A model generated the notes under the pieces. It was not told where the DNA came from and did no database searches. It worked only from the letters and a program-made list of their open reading frames with translations. This document shows, piece by piece, positions 48,339 through 58,668 of a stretch of DNA of 64,000 bases. Source of the stretch: Staphylococcus equorum (GTDB lineage: Bacteria > Bacillota > Bacilli > Staphylococcales > Staphylococcaceae); contig NZ_CP118982.1 in NCBI RefSeq assembly GCF_029024965.1, positions 372,001 to 436,000 of the forward strand, in the 5' to 3' direction. The stretch's first letter is position 1. Each line of letters starts with the position of its first letter. Made by a program: the position numbers and the translations under genes.

Positions 48339-50217
48339 TCAGATCGTAATTAAGAACTTCAGACAAAACATACGGCATTATGCGATGTATATATTTTCAT
48401 TGATTGTCAGTATTGTATTATATTTTAGTTTCGTAACATTAAAGTATACAGAGAGTATAAACAATGTAAATTCAATGTCTATTATTAGAAAGGGTTCTGA
48501 AGTAGGATCATATTTCTTATTTGCGATTATACTCGTATTTCTAATGTACGCAAATCAATTATTTATAAAACGACGGACACGTGAATTTGCTTTATATCAA
48601 TTAATAGGTTTAACTCGAAAAAATATTATGCGCATATTATTAATTGAACAAGCTGCAATGTTTTTAATAACAGGGTTTATGGGCATAATTATTGGTGTCT
48701 TTGGTTCGAAAATTCTCTTAATGATTGTACTCAAGGTATTAACTATAGACACGAGTGTATCATTAACGTTCCAATTTCCTGCTGTTATACAAACAATTTT
48801 ATTAATTATCGTGTCTTTCCTATTGATTATGGCACAAAGCTTCATCTTTTTACGTAAGCGCAGTATATTATCATTGATGAATGATAGTACAAAATCTGAA
48901 GCAACCCAATCTAAGATGACCGTTATTGAAGTTATCTCAGGCATTTTAGGCATAGCCATGATTGCTTTTGGCTATTATATGTCTACTGAACTGTTTGGCA
49001 AATTCGCCGAGCAATTAATGTACGCGCCATTCGCCATTTTATTTTTAACTATTATAGGTGCATATCTATTCTTTAGAAGTTCAGTGTCGCTGATTTTTAA
49101 AACATTGAAGCGTTCAAAAAATGGTAATGTTTCTATAACAGATGTTGTATTTACGTCTTCAATCATGCACAGAATGAAGAAAAATGCATTGTCACTCACA
49201 ATAATAGCGACGATATCTGCTGTTACTGTAACCGTACTGTGCTTTGGTGCAATCAGTAAGTCAACGATTGACGATACAGTGAAGCAATCCTCACCACAAG
49301 ATTTTAATTTCTTGGAAAATAAGCAAGCCCAACAATTTGAAGATAAATTGAAACAAAAGGATATAGGTTATAACAAAGTATATAAAGAAGTTACTGAATT
49401 AAAAGTAACTAAAGAGAATTTTTATGATTACAGTAGTAATTTTGGTGAAACTGATAAAATGTTTATAACAAGTAATAAATATTTTAATGATAAGGATATT
49501 ACGGATCATAAAGCGAAAATGATAAATATGGCTTCATCCGCAAGTATAATGAAATTCAATTTAAATACAAAAATTCAATTTGATACTAAACCAGTGGACA
49601 CATTTAAAGTGATTGATGCTAAAAAAGAAGTGAATTTTAAAAACGATGTCAGCTTTGCTTCACCTGTATTACTCATAAGTGAACAGCAATATAATCACTT
49701 GAAACCACAAGGTGAGGAAACACGTACTCAATATGGTTATGATTTAAAAAATCAAAATAATTGGGAAGAAGCTAATAAAATGGCCCATTCGGTTCATTCT
49801 GATATCTACCCTCAAAAATTAGTACGTCAAGAATTGAATGACTCTGCGGGTATATTATTATTTGTTACATCATTCTTAGGGCTAGCATTTTTAGTTGCGT
49901 CAGGTTGTATTATTTATATTAAACAGATGGATGAAACAGAAGATGAGATACCAAGTTTCCGTATATTACGCAAAATTGGATACACACATAGTGATATGCT
50001 CAAAGGGTTAGGGCTTAAAGTAATGTTTAATTTTGGACTGCCACTAGTAGTGTCATTATTACATGCATATTTTGCAGCTAAAGCATTTATGTTAATCCTC
50101 AGTACTACAAATATGTTACCTGTCTATATTGTTATGGGTGCATATTCAATTGTTTATTGCATATTTGCAGTTATGTCATTTATCCATTCAAGTAGAATCA
50201 TTAAACATTCTATCTAA
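48328..50217 (+). CDS. BceB/VraE-type ABC transporter permease
   Basis: A 629-residue FtsX-like permease with ten predicted helices and a large extracellular loop (about residues 310-520) between helices 7 and 8, the mark of BceB-type transporters that sense and resist peptide antibiotics. The N-terminus [23 protein letters not shown] is typical of the family. It works with the ATPase just upstream. A perfect 12-base hairpin follows the stop codon. Confidence 0.87.
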   Translation: MSFNQIVIKNFRQNIRHYAMYIFSLIVSIVLYFSFVTLKYTESINNVNSMSIIRKGSEVGSYFLFAIILVFLMYANQLFIKRRTREFALYQLIGLTRKNIMRILLIEQAAMFLITGFMGIIIGVFGSKILLMIVLKVLTIDTSVSLTFQFPAVIQTILLIIVSFLLIMAQSFIFLRKRSILSLMNDSTKSEATQSKMTVIEVISGILGIAMIAFGYYMSTELFGKFAEQLMYAPFAILFLTIIGAYLFFRSSVSLIFKTLKRSKNGNVSITDVVFTSSIMHRMKKNALSLTIIATISAVTVTVLCFGAISKSTIDDTVKQSSPQDFNFLENKQAQQFEDKLKQKDIGYNKVYKEVTELKVTKENFYDYSSNFGETDKMFITSNKYFNDKDITDHKAKMINMASSASIMKFNLNTKIQFDTKPVDTFKVIDAKKEVNFKNDVSFASPVLLISEQQYNHLKPQGEETRTQYGYDLKNQNNWEEANKMAHSVHSDIYPQKLVRQELNDSAGILLFVTSFLGLAFLVASGCIIYIKQMDETEDEIPSFRILRKIGYTHSDMLKGLGLKVMFNFGLPLVVSLLHAYFAAKAFMLILSTTNMLPVYIVMGAYSIVYCIFAVMSFIHSSRIIKHSI

Positions 50218-50244
50218 ATCCAATTAATAATCTTAAAGCTCAGT

Positions 50245-50278
50245 CAACACACTATAGCGGCACTGTTATAGTGTGTTG
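50245..50278 (+). terminator. Hairpin after the permease gene
   Basis: CAACACACTATA pairs perfectly with TATAGTGTGTTG, with a 10-base loop. No strong T tract follows, so termination may be partial. Confidence 0.55.
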
Positions 50279-50326
50279 TCAATGTATTCATTTTATATTG
50301 CTCAAAACTAATTAAAAATTCAAAAT

Positions 50327-50351
50327 GTTTGTATGTGTTCTGAAGTGGTAT
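50327..50351 (+). promoter_or_regulatory. Candidate SigB promoter for the SDR gene
   Basis: GTTTGT at 50327-50332 and TGGTAT at 50346-50351, 13 bases apart, are close to the staphylococcal SigB consensus GTTTAA-N12-15-GGGTAT. They lie 37 bases before the start codon. Fits the general-stress nature of the gene. Confidence 0.5.
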
Positions 50352-50387
50352 CTAGCAAGTAATAGGCGTAAAAATGGAGGTATACAA

Positions 50388-51257
50388 ATGAACTTAACTG
50401 AATTTCATAAACAAATTAAAGGTTATACACAAGATAGACAACCAGGAATTGAAAAAGATATGAATCCACAGCCACTTTCAGAAATGAAAGATTATAAAAG
50501 TGGTGGAAAATTGAAAGGGAAAGTTGCTTTGATTACCGGCGGAGATTCAGGTATTGGGCGTTCAGTGGCAACACTATATGCTAAAGAAGGCGCAGATGTC
50601 GCGATTGGATATTATGATGAACATGAAGATGCTGAAGCGGTAGTAAATCGTTTGGAATCTTTAGGTGTAAAAGCAAAAGCCTATGCACATGATTTGAAAG
50701 ATGTTGCATCATCACAAGATTTAATTGAAAAAGTCGTAAATGATTTTGGTGGACTCAATATATTAGTTAATAATGGTGGCGTTCAATTTCCAAAAGATAA
50801 TTTTGAAGATATCACACCAGAACAAGTAAAAGAAACATTCGAAACGAATATTTTTGGAATGATGTTTTTATCTCAAGCTGCAGTACCACACTTAAGTGAT
50901 GGCGATGCGATTGTTAATACCACGAGTGTGACAGCTTATAGAGGTTCGGGACATCTTATAGATTATTCAGCAACAAAAGGAGCGATTGTTGCATTCACAC
51001 GCTCATTAGCAACTACGTTGATTGGGAAAGGTATTCGTGTCAATGCAGTGGCACCTGGACCAATTTATACACCGTTAATTCCAGCAACATTCACAGAAGA
51101 CAAAGTTGAAAATCAAGGTTCTGATACACCAATGGAACGTAGAGGGCAACCAGCTGAGCTGGCACCATCTTATGTATTTTTAGCAACGTACGCAGATAGT
51201 TCGTATATTACAGGCCAAGTTATCCACGTCAATGGTGGAGATTATATGACATCATAA
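50388..51257 (+). CDS. SDR family oxidoreductase (general stress protein type)
   Basis: A 289-residue short-chain dehydrogenase with an N-terminal extension of about 48 residues, as in the YdaD/YhxC general-stress group. NAD(P) binding is by GGDSGIGRS; NNGG replaces NNAG; catalytic Ser is in NTTSVTA and YxxxK is YSATK. Substrate unknown. GGAGG lies 7 bases before the ATG at 50388. The SigB-like promoter fits a stress response. Confidence 0.87.
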   Translation: MNLTEFHKQIKGYTQDRQPGIEKDMNPQPLSEMKDYKSGGKLKGKVALITGGDSGIGRSVATLYAKEGADVAIGYYDEHEDAEAVVNRLESLGVKAKAYAHDLKDVASSQDLIEKVVNDFGGLNILVNNGGVQFPKDNFEDITPEQVKETFETNIFGMMFLSQAAVPHLSDGDAIVNTTSVTAYRGSGHLIDYSATKGAIVAFTRSLATTLIGKGIRVNAVAPGPIYTPLIPATFTEDKVENQGSDTPMERRGQPAELAPSYVFLATYADSSYITGQVIHVNGGDYMTS

Positions 51258-51283
51258 ATTTATAGATGAGTATTAAGAAAAAT

Positions 51284-51326
51284 AAAGCAGCGAGACTCCT
51301 ATTGAAAAGGGTCTTGCTGCTTTTGT
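51284..51326. terminator. Bidirectional terminator
   Basis: AAAGCAGCGAGACTC pairs with GGGTCTTGCTGCTTT between the SDR gene and the convergent bacteriocin ABC gene. Confidence 0.88.
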
Positions 51327-51359
51327 CTATCTTTAAAATGAATCGAGATTGTTGAAGAA

Positions 51360-51989
51360 CTAACAATTTAAATCTTCCATGTTTACTACAACATTGCACT
51401 TTTTAGCAACGTCAGTGTCATGTGTTGCTATTATGATAATTTTATTGTCATTTAAACATGCTAATAACTTATCTAGGATTTTTTCTCCATTTGTTCTATC
51501 TAATGATCCTGTTGGTTCATCGGCTAGTATAATATTAGGGTTTTTTAACAATAATCTGTTTAAAGCGATGCGTTGTTGTTCTCCACCGCTTAATGTTGAT
51601 ATTTTACGCTTTAAATCAACATTTACATTTAATTCTGTTAATAATATATTTTTACGTTTTCGTTTTTCTGCCTTCGACTGTTTTTGGAACGCTAGTCCAA
51701 TGTCTAAATTTTCATCAACTGACAAATTGTCTATTAATCCATAGTTTTGAAATAGATAACCTAATTGTGTTTTATAGAAATGGTTATCAGCAATTAATTT
51801 TTTTCCATTAAGATATATATTACCTGAATCTATTTTTTCAAATCCAGCAATACTATTTAATAATGTAGATTTACCGGAACCGCTATACCCCATTAATGCA
51901 TACGAGTTACCATTTTTAAATGAGTAATTTAAATTTTTAAATATAGTATTTCCTTCTTTTGTAATCGTTAATCCTTGTATTTTTATCAT
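51360..51989 (-). CDS. Bacteriocin-locus ABC transporter ATP-binding protein (lactococcin 972 group)
   Basis: A 209-residue ATPase of the small MacB-like kind associated with lactococcin-972 loci: Walker A GYSGSGKST, Q-loop LFQNYGLIDN, signature LSGGEQQR, Walker B IILADEPTGSLD and ATHD. AGGTGA supports ATG 51989; a GTG at 51998 and ATG at 51995 are possible. It overlaps or abuts the YxeA-like gene upstream and is the last gene of the bacteriocin operon. It should power the DUF1430 permease for export or self-protection. Confidence 0.85.
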   Translation of the reverse strand: MIKIQGLTITKEGNTIFKNLNYSFKNGNSYALMGYSGSGKSTLLNSIAGFEKIDSGNIYLNGKKLIADNHFYKTQLGYLFQNYGLIDNLSVDENLDIGLAFQKQSKAEKRKRKNILLTELNVNVDLKRKISTLSGGEQQRIALNRLLLKNPNIILADEPTGSLDRTNGEKILDKLLACLNDNKIIIIATHDTDVAKKCNVVVNMEDLNC

Positions 51990-51994
51990 TATCA

Positions 51995-52306
51995 TCACCT
52001 GATATTTTTGGGGAGTTCTTGTTTCTCAATATAGTGTATTTCTTTCACATATGTACCTTTATGAATGATTTCTACAAACTTTTTACTTGGATCATAACCA
52101 CCGAATGTTAATTTATAGTTCAGTTTTTCCCCATTCTTGGAATACGCTGTGACATCGTTATATTGCTGTGTGTGTTGTTTAACTATGGCATACGATTTTT
52201 CTTCTTGTAGAAAGGGATTAAATCTATCAAAGTTATCATTTGTTAAAAATGTAGTAACAGCAAGTAGTATGATAACAGTAATAACGATAATTAATTTTTT
52301 ACTCAT
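51995..52306 (-). CDS. YxeA family protein
   Basis: A 103-residue protein with one N-terminal signal-anchor helix (about 4-22) and an extracellular domain. The segment TAYSKNGEKLNYKLTFGGYDPSKKFVEIIHKGTYVKE matches the YxeA/DUF1093 family. Members occur next to bacteriocin and antibiotic-peptide ABC transporters, but their exact role is unknown. It overlaps the DUF1430 gene by one base and the ABC ATPase frame closely, so the three are one operon. Confidence 0.78.
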   Translation of the reverse strand: MSKKLIIVITVIILLAVTTFLTNDNFDRFNPFLQEEKSYAIVKQHTQQYNDVTAYSKNGEKLNYKLTFGGYDPSKKFVEIIHKGTYVKEIHYIEKQELPKNIR

Positions 52307-54258
52307 TATTCTAGCTCCTTTAAGTTAATTAAGTTATTTTTTTCTAACTTATTTATATATATACTTTGTATTAAAATTTGAATAATTATAATAAAGATAA
52401 ATAAAAGGAGGATTGCACTATTCTTCATAACTGTTATAGATATAACGCCAACTAAAATGACTAATCCATTACTCAATAGTAAGTATTTACTATTATTTTT
52501 AATTAAATTGAAACCATGTATTTTTCTTATCATTAAAAATTTCATATTTTTTTCAAAGTATTGTTGGATATCAAAAATTATTGTTAAAACCAATGTGATA
52601 AAAGACAAAAGTATTGAAATAGATACAATAAGGATTTTAAGATTAAGATCTTCAAAATCCTTCAATACTATGTCTTTATAATTTGTAACACCACTTACAA
52701 CATCTTCTAATCCATATTCCTTCAAATATTTATTGGTATTTTCATAATCTTTAAACAAGTAACTACCTTGTGTGACCGATGAATAATAAAAGTTATTTCC
52801 TAGGTCTGTTGTATCTATTAATACAACTAGAGGATTTTTACTAAAGTTATTTTTTAAACTAGATCTGGTATCAAAAGTATATATTTCAAAGTTGTCATTT
52901 GTTTGTTTCATGTTAATTTCTTTAATTTGATTATCATTATCCCGTTGAAAGTTAATCCAATCTTTGAAATCTTTTTTAATTGCTTGTTGAAAGATATGCG
53001 CTTTAGGTGGTAATAATAAGTCTATTGTATTTTTAGAATCGGACAGTTCAAATTGTGTTTTAAATGCACTATTATAAAAATCTATGAAATTGCTATTTAA
53101 AAAAATAACGTTACCATTTTCAGGCGTGTAATTCGTAGGTTGGGGATGATATAAATTATTGTGTCTAATAAGTAATGATTCACGTTGTGCTTCAGTATTT
53201 GAGATTAATTTATGAAATTTTTTGGATATATCATTTTCTTCTGAATGAGTGTACTTAAGTGGTGCAACTTCAATGACGTAATAATCATCTAACTTTGTCC
53301 AGTATTTTTCAGTTTCTTTAATCTTTTTCAATTCATGATATGAACTTAAATTTTGTACTAACAAAATTACTAAGACAAATAGAATAATTATCTTGAACGA
53401 TACAGTTATCATTCGTAATAAAGTGTAGGGTTTTTTGCCTTTGATAATTAATGGTATATCTGTTTTTATAAATAGTGTATAAGAGCAAAGTGAAATTAGA
53501 AAAAGTATACTGAATAAAATGATTACACCTAAGAAAACACGCACTATAAAAATAAAATTATTGTCTGAAATGTCCAATACTAGTGACAAAATTATTATAG
53601 AAATTAAAAAGACACTTAATAAGGAAGTGTAGTATAAACATTTCTTAAGCATATCTTCAGATATTATTTTTGAAATTGAATAACCATGTAATTTTTTAAT
53701 ACCATATTCTTTAAATTTTATATTGGCTATTTGTAAAAAATAAAAAACATGAAGTATTAATATTGAAGTCATAGGGAATAGGAGCCCCTTATCATTTATG
53801 ACAGATAAAAATAAAACGAATTTATTTAAACTAACTATTTCTGATTCTACACCTTTTTTCTGTAGTAGTTGTTTAATATTATGAGAATCAAATGAATCTC
53901 CCATTACAAAATAATTCCCTCGGACATCTTTACTCAGAAGGGTGTCGTAGTTGATATATTTATACCTAATATGATTTTGAAATTTTGGTTTTTCTTCGTT
54001 AAACGAGTATATATATTTGTCTGTATTTTGATTTGTATTTGAGATAGATTTATAGATTGTGATATTTTCTTTTTGGGAAATCGATTCAATTGTTTCATAA
54101 ATTTCTTGCTTATTGTGACTATAATCCCAAGCAGAAATGTTTAATATGGTATGACTACCAGGTAATAATTCTTGCTCTTCTCTTAATGTGAACACTAGGA
54201 CTAATATAGTAATGATGCCAAGCGTTATGATATCTAAGGTTAATTTTATTATTTTCAT
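52306..54258 (-). CDS. Bacteriocin-associated integral membrane protein (DUF1430 / lactococcin 972 immunity-transport type)
   Basis: A 650-residue membrane protein with an N-terminal helix, an extracellular domain, a central helix group (about 160-320), a second extracellular domain and a C-terminal helix group. This FtsX-like layout and the locus match the bacteriocin-associated family found with lactococcin-972-type genes. It would pair with the ATPase at the operon end for immunity or export. GAGG is 6 bases before ATG 54258; upstream TTG/ATG codons lack a ribosome site. The very low GC content resembles its neighbours in this locus and is typical of acquired bacteriocin genes. Confidence 0.8.
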   Translation of the reverse strand: MKIIKLTLDIITLGIITILVLVFTLREEQELLPGSHTILNISAWDYSHNKQEIYETIESISQKENITIYKSISNTNQNTDKYIYSFNEEKPKFQNHIRYKYINYDTLLSKDVRGNYFVMGDSFDSHNIKQLLQKKGVESEIVSLNKFVLFLSVINDKGLLFPMTSILILHVFYFLQIANIKFKEYGIKKLHGYSISKIISEDMLKKCLYYTSLLSVFLISIIILSLVLDISDNNFIFIVRVFLGVIILFSILFLISLCSYTLFIKTDIPLIIKGKKPYTLLRMITVSFKIIILFVLVILLVQNLSSYHELKKIKETEKYWTKLDDYYVIEVAPLKYTHSEENDISKKFHKLISNTEAQRESLLIRHNNLYHPQPTNYTPENGNVIFLNSNFIDFYNSAFKTQFELSDSKNTIDLLLPPKAHIFQQAIKKDFKDWINFQRDNDNQIKEINMKQTNDNFEIYTFDTRSSLKNNFSKNPLVVLIDTTDLGNNFYYSSVTQGSYLFKDYENTNKYLKEYGLEDVVSGVTNYKDIVLKDFEDLNLKILIVSISILLSFITLVLTIIFDIQQYFEKNMKFLMIRKIHGFNLIKNNSKYLLLSNGLVILVGVISITVMKNSAILLLFIFIIIIQILIQSIYINKLEKNNLINLKELE

Positions 54259-54315
54259 ACAGTACCTCATCAATTAAGGAAATGAATACAAATTGTATTC
54301 ATTTCCCAGCTATTA

Positions 54316-54596
54316 TTAGTAAACGTTGTAATATGTTCTATTTACGAAGAATGATTTTGGGGCAGATGCTCTAGCTTGGATACCTGCTCTCGTTTTCCAC
54401 TATAGGATTTATATTTACCCACTGCTGTAGAGCCATGTGCTTTATAATTATTACTGTAATATGACCAAACATATTTGCTTCCTACTCCATAATTCCAAAT
54501 TCCACCTTGAGCATAGATAGTTGCTGCATTTGCTATTGTTCCAGAGCCTAATACTATTGCTAAATACAATAAAACACTTATAATAGTCTTTTTCAT
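54316..54596 (-). pseudogene. Lactococcin-972 family bacteriocin precursor, frameshifted
   Basis: The signal peptide MKKTIISVLLYLAIVLGSG...ANAA is followed by GGIWNYGVGSKYVWSYYSN and HGSTAVGKYKSYSGK, the pattern of lactococcin 972. After SGK the current frame continues with an unrelated tail and stops at 54342. Adding one A to the A4 tract at 54394-54397 restores a frame reading TRAGIQARASAPKSFF and ending RTYYNVY, stopping at 54316, exactly the expected Lcn972-type C-terminus (93 residues in all). So a one-base deletion, or phase-variable slip, has broken it. GGAGG is 8 bases before ATG 54596. Confidence 0.85.
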
Positions 54597-54900
54597 TTGC
54601 ATAGCCTCCTTTGGTATTAATTTATATTATTATATAATTTTCATTAAAATATCTCATTATGATTTTTTTCACTTACCCTTTAAAAATTTATATTTTTTCA
54701 TAAAAAAGAGCATCTCCTTTAAATATTAGGAGATGCTCGTAATTTATTTGTCTGAAGGTTGTCTTGGCAAACCTATTTGTTGAAATCTATGTTAATAAGG
54801 TACGACAATTACAGTATCGATACGAAATTGAGACAAGGTTGACACCTAGCATATCAGATGACGTTTATTCTGTAATTATCTAGAAGAAAGTTGATAAACT
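54597..54900. other. Intergenic region before the bacteriocin operon
   Basis: About 300 bases. The right part holds no recognisable gene. The terminator at 54702-54738 separates the small secreted protein gene from the bacteriocin operon, whose promoter should lie in the very AT-rich 54610-54690. Confidence 0.5.
54702..54740 (-). terminator. Terminator upstream of the bacteriocin operon
   Basis: GAGCATCTCCT at 54708-54718 pairs with AGGAGATGCTC at 54728-54738; an A6 tract on the left becomes Ts on the minus strand. Confidence 0.88.
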
Positions 54901-55107
54901 TTAAAAGAAATCAGAAGGGATAAGATCATCGAATTGTAAGTGCTTTAATGAATCGAAATTCACACTTTCTATACTTTGAAGTAGTTCACCATTTTTAGCT
55001 TGGTTATAATAATTAACTGCTTCTGCTTGCACGTCATGGTCCTGGAATGTTTTAACTACGCCTAATATCAGTAATACTGCAATAGCCCCTTTAATGATTG
55101 TCTTCAT
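54901..55107 (-). CDS. Small secreted or membrane-anchored protein, hypothetical
   Basis: A 68-residue protein with an N-terminal hydrophobic segment (about 5-20) like a signal peptide or anchor and an acidic C-terminal part ending DLIPSDFF. AAGGAG precedes the ATG at 55107. I do not recognise the family. It precedes the lactococcin-like operon on the same strand but is separated by a terminator. A secreted or surface-attached role is all that can be said. Confidence 0.6.
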   Translation of the reverse strand: MKTIIKGAIAVLLILGVVKTFQDHDVQAEAVNYYNQAKNGELLQSIESVNFDSLKHLQFDDLIPSDFF

Positions 55108-55241
55108 AATAAATGACTCCTTCTATAAGTTTATACTCTTATTCTATACCGTTTTGTACTTTGTGACATGCGTCCCTAGTATCGAAATTATATCATACCT
55201 TAGTTGTATCCTAACGATACAAACTATTAAGAACTTTCTTT

Positions 55242-56663
55242 TTATAAACCAAATACAATAGGTAACCATAAATATACGAATAGTGATATTACCACAATTG
55301 CACACATGTTTAAAATAAATCCAGCTTTAACCATATCTTGCATTTCTAATTCATCAGAACTAAATACCGCAGCATTTGGTGGTGTTGAAATTGGCAACAT
55401 AAATGCACACGTTGAGGATACTGCGACAATTCCCATAATAATAAATGGATCTTGGCTAATTGCTGCGGCTAAACCAATACTGATTGGCATTAACATATTG
55501 GAAACTGCCGTATTAGACATCACTTCTGTTAAGAATAAAATAGACGTCGATAATACGATAACGACAAGGATTAATGGTAGTGGTTCGACGAAACCTAGCA
55601 TGCCACCAAACCATTTTGTCAGTCCTGAATCTTCAAATGCAGCAGCTAAGGATAAGCCACCGCCGAATAATAGCAATATACCCCATGGTAGTCTACTCAT
55701 ATCATTCCATACGAGTAATGCACCGTTAGAAGATTTTGCAGGAATAAGGAAGAGCAATACAGCACCTAACATTGCGATAACTGTATCTGATAAATTTAAA
55801 GAAGCAGGCAAGAGACCGCCACCAATCCACAAGATACTAACGAAAAGGAAGACAATACCTGTTAACTTTTCTTCTAAACTCATCGGACCTAAATCATGTA
55901 AAGCTTTCTTTGCAAAATCTGAAGATATTTTATCGGAGTCTTCAATTTTAAATAACCATTTTGTCATTAACAAGTATAAAATGATTAACAAAATAATTGT
56001 CAACGGTAAGGCAAATAACATCCATTGTGCAAAGGACACTTCTCTATTTAAACTAGAAGAAGCGATGGCTGCGAAAACCGCATTTGGTACTGAACCAATA
56101 AGCGTTGCTAAGCCACCGATAGATGCTGAATAAGCGACAGTTAATAATAATGCTTTCCCGAATTTGTGGGCTGATTCTGGTTTGAGGAATTGTGCATCTT
56201 TAATTTCTTTTATTAATGCTAATGCAATTGGCAACATCATAAGTGCGGTTGCTGCATTTGAAATCCACATTGAAATAAATGCAGTTGCAATCATCGTACC
56301 TAAAATAATACGATTACTATTTGAACCCATCAAAGAAATGATGGTCATAGCAATGCGTTTATGTAAATTCCATTTTTCAATGGCCAGTGCGATAATAAAG
56401 CCGCCCATATACATAAAGACGATTGGATCAGCATAAGCACTCGCAGCTACTTGTTCATTTGTCCCGCCACTCAAAGGTAGTAATATCAATGGAATGAGTG
56501 ACGTAGCAGGTATAGGAATTGCTTCTGTAATCCACCATGTAGCCACAAAAAGTGTGACTGCAAGAACAGCACGTGGTTCATCCGCTAAACCTGTAATACT
56601 GGGTATAAAATAAAAAATGATGAAGAGTGATGGCCCTAAGATTAAACCGATTTTTTCTTTCAT
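55242..56663 (-). CDS. DASS/SLC13 family sodium:dicarboxylate symporter
   Basis: A 473-residue membrane transporter with about 12 helices. WWITEAIPIPATSLIPLILLPL near residue 44, SNAATALMMLP (the substrate/sodium SNT-like motif) and, in the second half, MSNTAVSNMLMPI with PISTPPNAAVF are diagnostic for the family. It should import succinate, malate or fumarate with Na+. The start is ATG 56663, 10 bases after GGGGGGA; a TTG at 56669 is less likely. Shorter than S. aureus SdcS (520 residues), so the substrate may differ. Confidence 0.88.
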   Translation of the reverse strand: MKEKIGLILGPSLFIIFYFIPSITGLADEPRAVLAVTLFVATWWITEAIPIPATSLIPLILLPLSGGTNEQVAASAYADPIVFMYMGGFIIALAIEKWNLHKRIAMTIISLMGSNSNRIILGTMIATAFISMWISNAATALMMLPIALALIKEIKDAQFLKPESAHKFGKALLLTVAYSASIGGLATLIGSVPNAVFAAIASSSLNREVSFAQWMLFALPLTIILLIILYLLMTKWLFKIEDSDKISSDFAKKALHDLGPMSLEEKLTGIVFLFVSILWIGGGLLPASLNLSDTVIAMLGAVLLFLIPAKSSNGALLVWNDMSRLPWGILLLFGGGLSLAAAFEDSGLTKWFGGMLGFVEPLPLILVVIVLSTSILFLTEVMSNTAVSNMLMPISIGLAAAISQDPFIIMGIVAVSSTCAFMLPISTPPNAAVFSSDELEMQDMVKAGFILNMCAIVVISLFVYLWLPIVFGL

Positions 56664-56824
56664 TTGCAAAAATCCCCCCTTGTTATTGTCTATAGTTGCA
56701 AGAATATCAATTTAAAAAGAGCAAAACAATGTATTTTTCAGAAAATTATAAAAATTAATGAAAAATACTGGTAAACTGTATTTAATATCTTAGAATAAAA
56801 ATTTATTACAAAGGGGGAATGTTC

Positions 56825-58022
56825 ATGGTATTAGGTGCACTTATAGCTAAAGATGACACGTGGATGTTATGGGCAATTATTATAGTTTGGGCAACAATAA
56901 GTTTATTCCTAGAACAGCGATACAAGTGGGCAAGTACAATTTCGGGAGCTATTATAGCGCTAGTGGGGGCAATGCTCTTATCAAACTTTAAAGTGATACC
57001 AACGAGTTCACCGGTGTATGATACGGTATGGGATTTTATCGTGCCACTTTCTATTCCATTATTATTATTTAGTTCAAACATTTTAAAGATATGGAAAGAA
57101 AGTAGACGATTATTATTCATTTTTATGATTGCTTCGGTAGGGACAATGATAGGTACAGTGGTCGCATTTCTTACTTTAAATCAATGGATACCTTACCTGT
57201 CTAAAATAGGCGCCATGATGACTGGAAGCTATATTGGTGGTGGCGTGAATTTTGCAGCTTTAAGTTCTAAATTCCAAACACCTGGAGACATGGTTTCTTC
57301 GACAGTAGTTGCTGATAACAGTGTTATGGCACTGTATTTTATATTACTTATAGCCATTCCATCAATGCCTTGGATAAAAAAAAAATTTTACTACTAATTA
57401 TAAAGCCGAAACGACACCTGAGACACAACAGTCATTTTGGCAACCAAAAAAAATTCAATTATTAGATATTGCATTTTCAATGGCAAGTGCCATTGCACTT
57501 GTAGCGATTAGTTTCAAAATAGCAGAATTGATACAACTATGGGTACCTAAAAGTAATCTCATATTAACAATCATTGTATCTTTCTTTGGTGATTCTTATT
57601 TATTGTTAACAACACTGACATTAATAGTTGTTGCTATCTGGGGAGATTTCTTTGAGAAGTTAGCAGGTGCATCAGAAATTGGCACTTTCCTTATTTATAT
57701 ATTCTTTGTAGTCATTGGCACGCCGGCTTCATTTGCTACAATTATTACAACTGCACCGTTGTTATTTGTTTTTGTCATTATTATTTTGATTTTCAATTTA
57801 GGTTTAAGTCTTATTTTAGGTAAGCTCTTTAAATTTAAAATTGAAGAAATATTGTTAGCAAGTAATGCAACTGCGGGAGGGCCTACTACTGCAGCAGCAT
57901 TAGCTATTGGAAAAGGCTGGTCAGGTTTAGTGGGCCCGATACTTATTATTGGTACATTAGGTTATGTAATAGGAAATTATGCTGGAACAATGATGTATCA
58001 ATTATTTATTCATCTAGGATAA
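56825..58022 (+). pseudogene. DUF819 family membrane protein, frameshifted in an A10 tract
   Basis: Two consecutive frames together encode one protein of about 400 residues of the DUF819/YjcL family. The first part (MVLGALIAKDDTWMLW... to PWIKKK) ends at a stop at 57395-57397; the second, in the next frame, continues NFTTNYKAETTPETQQ and ends LFIHLG. The break is an A10 tract at 57376-57385; with nine As the frame would be continuous. Conserved family regions lie in both parts: GGGVNFAAL and NATAGGPTTAAALA. Either a true slip, phase variation or a sequencing error. AAGGGGG supports the ATG at 56825. DUF819 function is unknown. Confidence 0.85.
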
Positions 58023-58086
58023 ATTGTAAAAGGTGTTAGAATATGTATGTATATTTGACGGAACTTAATGATGGAGGGATATATGT

Positions 58087-58647
58087 ATGAACGAAAAAGA
58101 AAAGATGTTAGCAGGTGAATGGTATGATGCTAACTTTGATGAAGCTTTGGATGTTGAAAGGAATAAAGCGAAAGATCTTTGCTTTGAATTAAACCACACA
58201 AAGCCGAGCAATTCAGAAAAACGCAATGCAATTTTAACTGACTTACTCAATGATAAGCCAGATAATTTAGAAATATTAAGCCCATTCCAAGTAGATTATG
58301 GCTACAATGTTTTTTTAGGAAATAATGTATTTGTAAATCATGATTGTTATTTTATGGATGGCGGAAAGATTTTTATTGGAGATAATGTTTTTATAGGTCC
58401 GAAATGTGGACTTTATACAGCTGTTCATCCTCTTCAATATCAACAGAGAAATATAGGGTTAGAACAAGCATTACCTATTAACATAGGAAATAACGTGTGG
58501 TTAGGTGCTAACGTTATTGTGTTGCCGGGTGTTCAAATCGGTGATGGAGCAGTCATTGGGGCAGGTAGTGTTGTGGCGAAGGATATTCCGGAAAATGTAC
58601 TAGCAGTCGGAACACCAGCTAAACCTATAAATAAAATAGATAATTAA
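58087..58647 (+). CDS. Sugar O-acetyltransferase (maltose/galactoside acetyltransferase family)
   Basis: A 186-residue acetyl-CoA-dependent enzyme. The N-terminal Mac domain begins [14 protein letters not shown]; the C-terminal left-handed beta-helix carries hexapeptide repeats, and the catalytic His is in [36 protein letters not shown] is the usual coil end. It acetylates sugars such as maltose or galactosides, perhaps as a detoxification step. Strong hairpin terminator follows. Confidence 0.92.
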   Translation: MNEKEKMLAGEWYDANFDEALDVERNKAKDLCFELNHTKPSNSEKRNAILTDLLNDKPDNLEILSPFQVDYGYNVFLGNNVFVNHDCYFMDGGKIFIGDNVFIGPKCGLYTAVHPLQYQQRNIGLEQALPINIGNNVWLGANVIVLPGVQIGDGAVIGAGSVVAKDIPENVLAVGTPAKPINKIDN

Positions 58648-58668
58648 TAAATATTTAACAGAAAAAGC

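Noticed and set aside
55306..56133. 275-residue plus-strand ORF
   Set aside because: It is a shadow on the opposite strand of the dicarboxylate symporter, with low-complexity composition and no ribosome site.
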